The position numbers and the translations under genes were made by a program. A stretch of 64,000 nt of DNA. Origin: Lachnospiraceae bacterium AC2012 (GTDB lineage Bacteria > Bacillota > Clostridia > Lachnospirales > Lachnospiraceae). The notes beneath the pieces are model-generated. The model saw only the letters and a list, made by a program, of their open reading frames with translations. It did no database searches and was not told where the DNA came from. This document shows positions 61,910 to 64,000 of the stretch, piece by piece; within the stretch, counting starts at the first letter, position 1, and each line of letters starts with the position of its first letter. The stretch covers positions 124,001-188,000 of the forward strand of contig JNIN01000001.1 of NCBI GenBank assembly GCA_000702525.1, written 5' to 3'.

Positions 61910-61966
61910 TGAAAGTGCAATATGCTGATAACCGAGAACAAATGATAAGAAAGTTTGGGGTATGAT

Positions 61967-62254
61967 ATGAGCAAACAAGTACGCGATGAGAGTATGGACC
62001 ATTTGATGGATGGTTTTCTGACATTGAAAAACCGGGATGAGATGTATCATTTCCTGGAGGATCTTTGTACAATTAGCGAACTGGAGGCTATGAGTCAGCG
62101 TTTTGAAGTTGCTGGCATGCTTAGAAAAGAGAAGACGTATCAGGATATTGCGAAGGCAACTGGTGCATCCACAGCGACCATTAGTCGTGTGAATCGTGCA
62201 TTGACATATGGGGATGATGGATATGACACCGTGTTAAACAGGCTTGAAAAATAA
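61967..62254 (+). CDS. TrpR-like YerC/YecD family regulator
   Basis: A 95-aa helical protein of the Trp-repressor superfamily. The helix-turn-helix reads TYQDIAKATGASTATISRVNRAL, and the preceding LCTISELEAMSQRFEVAGML is characteristic of the YerC/YecD group. The ligand and targets are not known. I chose ATG 61967 over an upstream TTG (GGGG at 6 bases). It is 11 bases before dapL, so control of lysine or cell-wall precursor genes is possible. Confidence 0.85.
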   Translation: MSKQVRDESMDHLMDGFLTLKNRDEMYHFLEDLCTISELEAMSQRFEVAGMLRKEKTYQDIAKATGASTATISRVNRALTYGDDGYDTVLNRLEK

Positions 62255-62265
62255 AGAGGCAAATC

Positions 62266-63453
62266 ATGGCATTTCATGTAGAAAAAAATTATAAGAATTT
62301 AGCAGAGAGTTATCTCTTTGCAGAGATTGCAAGAAGAGTAGCTGCTTGGCAGGAAAGAAATCCGGAAGTATCAGATCAGTTGATCCGTATGGGAATTGGC
62401 GATGTTACAAGACCACTTCCAAAGTCCGTTGTGGAGGCGATGAAGAAGGCTTGTGATGAGATGGGTACGCCGGAACATTTCCATGGATATGGACCAGAGC
62501 AGGGATATGATTTTCTGAAGGGTGCCATCCAGAAGTATTATGCAAGATTTGATGTGACATTAAATCTGGATGAGATTTTTATTTCCGATGGTGCAAAATC
62601 AGATTTAGGAAATATCTTAGATCTCTTTGACAAGGACAATACGGTACTTGTAACAGATCCGGTTTATCCTGTTTATGTGGATACCAATGTGATGGACGGT
62701 AGAAAGATTCTCTATGCAGAAGCGACGGAAGAGAATGATTTCCTCCCTATGCCGGAAGAGAAATACAAGGCGGATATCATCTATCTCTGTTCTCCAAATA
62801 ACCCAACGGGTGCGGTTTACAATCGGGAACAGTTGAAGAAATGGGTAGATTTTGCACTTGAAAATCAGAGTATTATTCTCTTTGATAGTGCGTATGAATG
62901 TTTCGTAACAGAGGATTTACCACATTCTATTTTCGAAATTGAAGGTGCCAAGAAGTGTGCGATTGAATTTTGCAGTTTCTCAAAGAAGGCTGGATTTACT
63001 GGTACAAGATGTGGTTATACGGTTGTTCCAGAGGATTTGGTATTTGATGATGCATCCATAAATAAATTCTGGCTTAGAAGACAGACAACGAAGTTCAATG
63101 GTGTGAGCTATGTTGTACAGCGAGGTGCAGAAGCCGTCTTTACCGAGCAGGGTGAAAAAGAGATTGAAGAAAATATTGCTTATTACAAAGAAAATGCAAA
63201 AATCATTACCGATGTACTGGATGAATTAGGCATCTATTATACAGGTGGTAAGCATTCTCCTTATGTTTGGATGAAATGTCCAGAAAATTCATGGAAATTC
63301 TTTGACAATCTCTTAGAAAAATGTTATGTTGTTGGTACGCCGGGTCAGGGATTCGGTAAAAGTGGGGAATATTTTTTCCGCTTGACAGCATTCAATACAC
63401 ATGAGAATACACGAGAGGCTATGGCTCGAATTCGTGAATATCTCAGTAAATAA
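62266..63453 (+). CDS. dapL: LL-diaminopimelate aminotransferase
   Basis: A 395-aa fold-type I PLP enzyme. The PLP lysine is in FCSFSKKAGFTGTRCGY, the SPNNPTGAVY block and the MGIGDVTRPLP opening are those of DapL. It converts tetrahydrodipicolinate directly to LL-diaminopimelate, a short route to lysine and peptidoglycan found in some Firmicutes. It ends before a strong hairpin terminator. Confidence 0.93.
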   Translation: MAFHVEKNYKNLAESYLFAEIARRVAAWQERNPEVSDQLIRMGIGDVTRPLPKSVVEAMKKACDEMGTPEHFHGYGPEQGYDFLKGAIQKYYARFDVTLNLDEIFISDGAKSDLGNILDLFDKDNTVLVTDPVYPVYVDTNVMDGRKILYAEATEENDFLPMPEEKYKADIIYLCSPNNPTGAVYNREQLKKWVDFALENQSIILFDSAYECFVTEDLPHSIFEIEGAKKCAIEFCSFSKKAGFTGTRCGYTVVPEDLVFDDASINKFWLRRQTTKFNGVSYVVQRGAEAVFTEQGEKEIEENIAYYKENAKIITDVLDELGIYYTGGKHSPYVWMKCPENSWKFFDNLLEKCYVVGTPGQGFGKSGEYFFRLTAFNTHENTREAMARIREYLSK

Positions 63454-63467
63454 TAGTAAATAAAGTG

Positions 63468-63542
63468 CAAGCGACAATGGGGTCTCTTAATAGCCGGTTA
63501 TATGTTTTGTAATCGGTTTAGATTCCGTGTCGCTTGTTTTTT
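63468..63542 (+). terminator. Terminator after dapL
   Basis: CAAGCGACA (63468-63476) pairs with TGTCGCTTG (63528-63536), with an inner stem of AGCCGGTTA/TAATCGGTT type, then six T residues. Confidence 0.88.
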
Positions 63543-63569
63543 ATTAAATAGAAATAAAGGAAGAAAAAG

Positions 63570-64000
63570 ATGAAAGAAACTCAGAAGATGCTTTACAACT
63601 CCAGAGAACATGATGCTTGCGGTATTGGAATGGTTTGTTCCATTGATGGCAAGAAAGAACATGGAATCTTAAGCGATGCGTTATCGATCGTTGAGAAATT
63701 GGAGCACAGAGCAGGAAAAGACGCCTCTGGCAAGGTCGGAGATGGTGTTGGTATTCTGGCACAGATATCACATGATTTCTTCAAAGATGCTGCCAAAGAG
63801 AGCGGAATCGTACTGGAAAAAGAAGGCGACTATGGTATTGGTATGTTTTTCCTTCCACAGGAAGACATTAAGAGAACCTTTGCCATGCGTATGTTCCAGG
63901 TAATTGTAGAAAAAGAAGGTATGGAGTTCTTAGGATGGAGAGAGGTGCCAACAAATCCTGAGATCCTTGGAGAAGTTGCACTTGCTTGCATGCCAAAGAT
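63570..64000 (+). CDS. gltB: Glutamate synthase large subunit, N-terminal part (runs off window)
   Basis: The open frame runs from ATG 63570 (AAAGGAAG upstream) to the window end, about 143 codons read by hand. The N-terminus MKETQKMLYNSREHDACGIG has the nucleophile Cys17 preceded by a short propeptide, as in class II glutaminase domains of glutamate synthase. The HRAGKDASGKVGDGVGIL segment follows. The full enzyme, about 1500 aa, makes glutamate from 2-oxoglutarate and glutamine. Only the amidotransferase start is visible. Confidence 0.9.
   Translation, partial: MKETQKMLYNSREHDACGIGMVCSIDGKKEHGILSDALSIVEKLEHRAGKDASGKVGDGVGILAQISHDFFKDAAKESGIVLEKEGDYGIGMFFLPQEDIKRTFAMRMFQVIVEKEGMEFLGWREVPTNPEILGEVALACMPK

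Overview
The window looks like a chromosomal segment of a Gram-positive anaerobe of the class Clostridia, most likely family Lachnospiraceae. This rests on the low-to-mid G+C composition, the AGGAGG-type ribosome sites, and the gene content: FabK-type fatty acid synthesis, DapL, an orphan anaerobic NrdG activase, TrpR-like YerC, and small families I associate with Lachnospiraceae (DUF4250, DUF4317, DUF6472). No rRNA, tRNA or CRISPR array was seen.

Layout. 1-1.6 kb is the tail of a Flp/Tad-type secretion or pilus locus with very small membrane proteins. 1.6-10.3 kb is housekeeping (nrdG, a gamma-carbonic anhydrase-like protein, a CapA-like protein, pta, recJ, two alpha/beta hydrolases, an MCP-like coiled-coil protein). 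10.4-18.5 kb is one fatty acid operon (acpP-accD-accA-fabH-fabK-fabD-fabG-fabF-fabZ plus a MarR regulator). It has a consensus promoter and a palindrome over the start region, and it lacks accB and accC. 18.5-31 kb is mixed metabolism: Hsp33, NAD synthetase, an L,D-transpeptidase, hisC, and a sulfur block (LysR regulator, cysK, Rrf2 regulator, rhodanese-TtcA fusion).

31-55 kb is the most unusual part. It begins with a Gram-positive Pel-type exopolysaccharide operon: a PelD-like c-di-GMP receptor fused to an SDR-like domain, PelE-like, two large membrane/exported proteins, PelF and PelG. Appended to it are a DUF2304 protein, two glycosyltransferases and a convergent pair of DUF4874/DUF4832 paralogues. 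Next comes a cluster resembling RiPP tailoring/export machinery: PqqD-like, nucleotidyltransferase, a 144-aa candidate substrate with a leader-like N-terminus, GT2, an ABC exporter, a PqqD/HPr-kinase-like fusion and an S24/S26 peptidase. The peptidase gene overlaps a GGDEF cyclase gene whose product has no I-site. My reading is a c-di-GMP-controlled extracellular matrix island: the cyclase makes the signal, PelD reads it, Pel makes the polymer, and the PqqD cluster may export a modified beta-rich matrix protein.

55-58 kb holds an orphan corrinoid-activation (RACE-like) protein and a DUF4317 protein. 58.0-59.4 kb is non-coding. It has two ~220-bp branched palindromic elements, a ~0.65-kb insert bounded by 24-bp inverted repeats, and inside that a striking array of twelve 8-bp boxes alternating in orientation, spaced by about whole helical turns. 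59.5-64 kb returns to core metabolism (asnS-asnA, yerC-like trpR, dapL, start of gltB).
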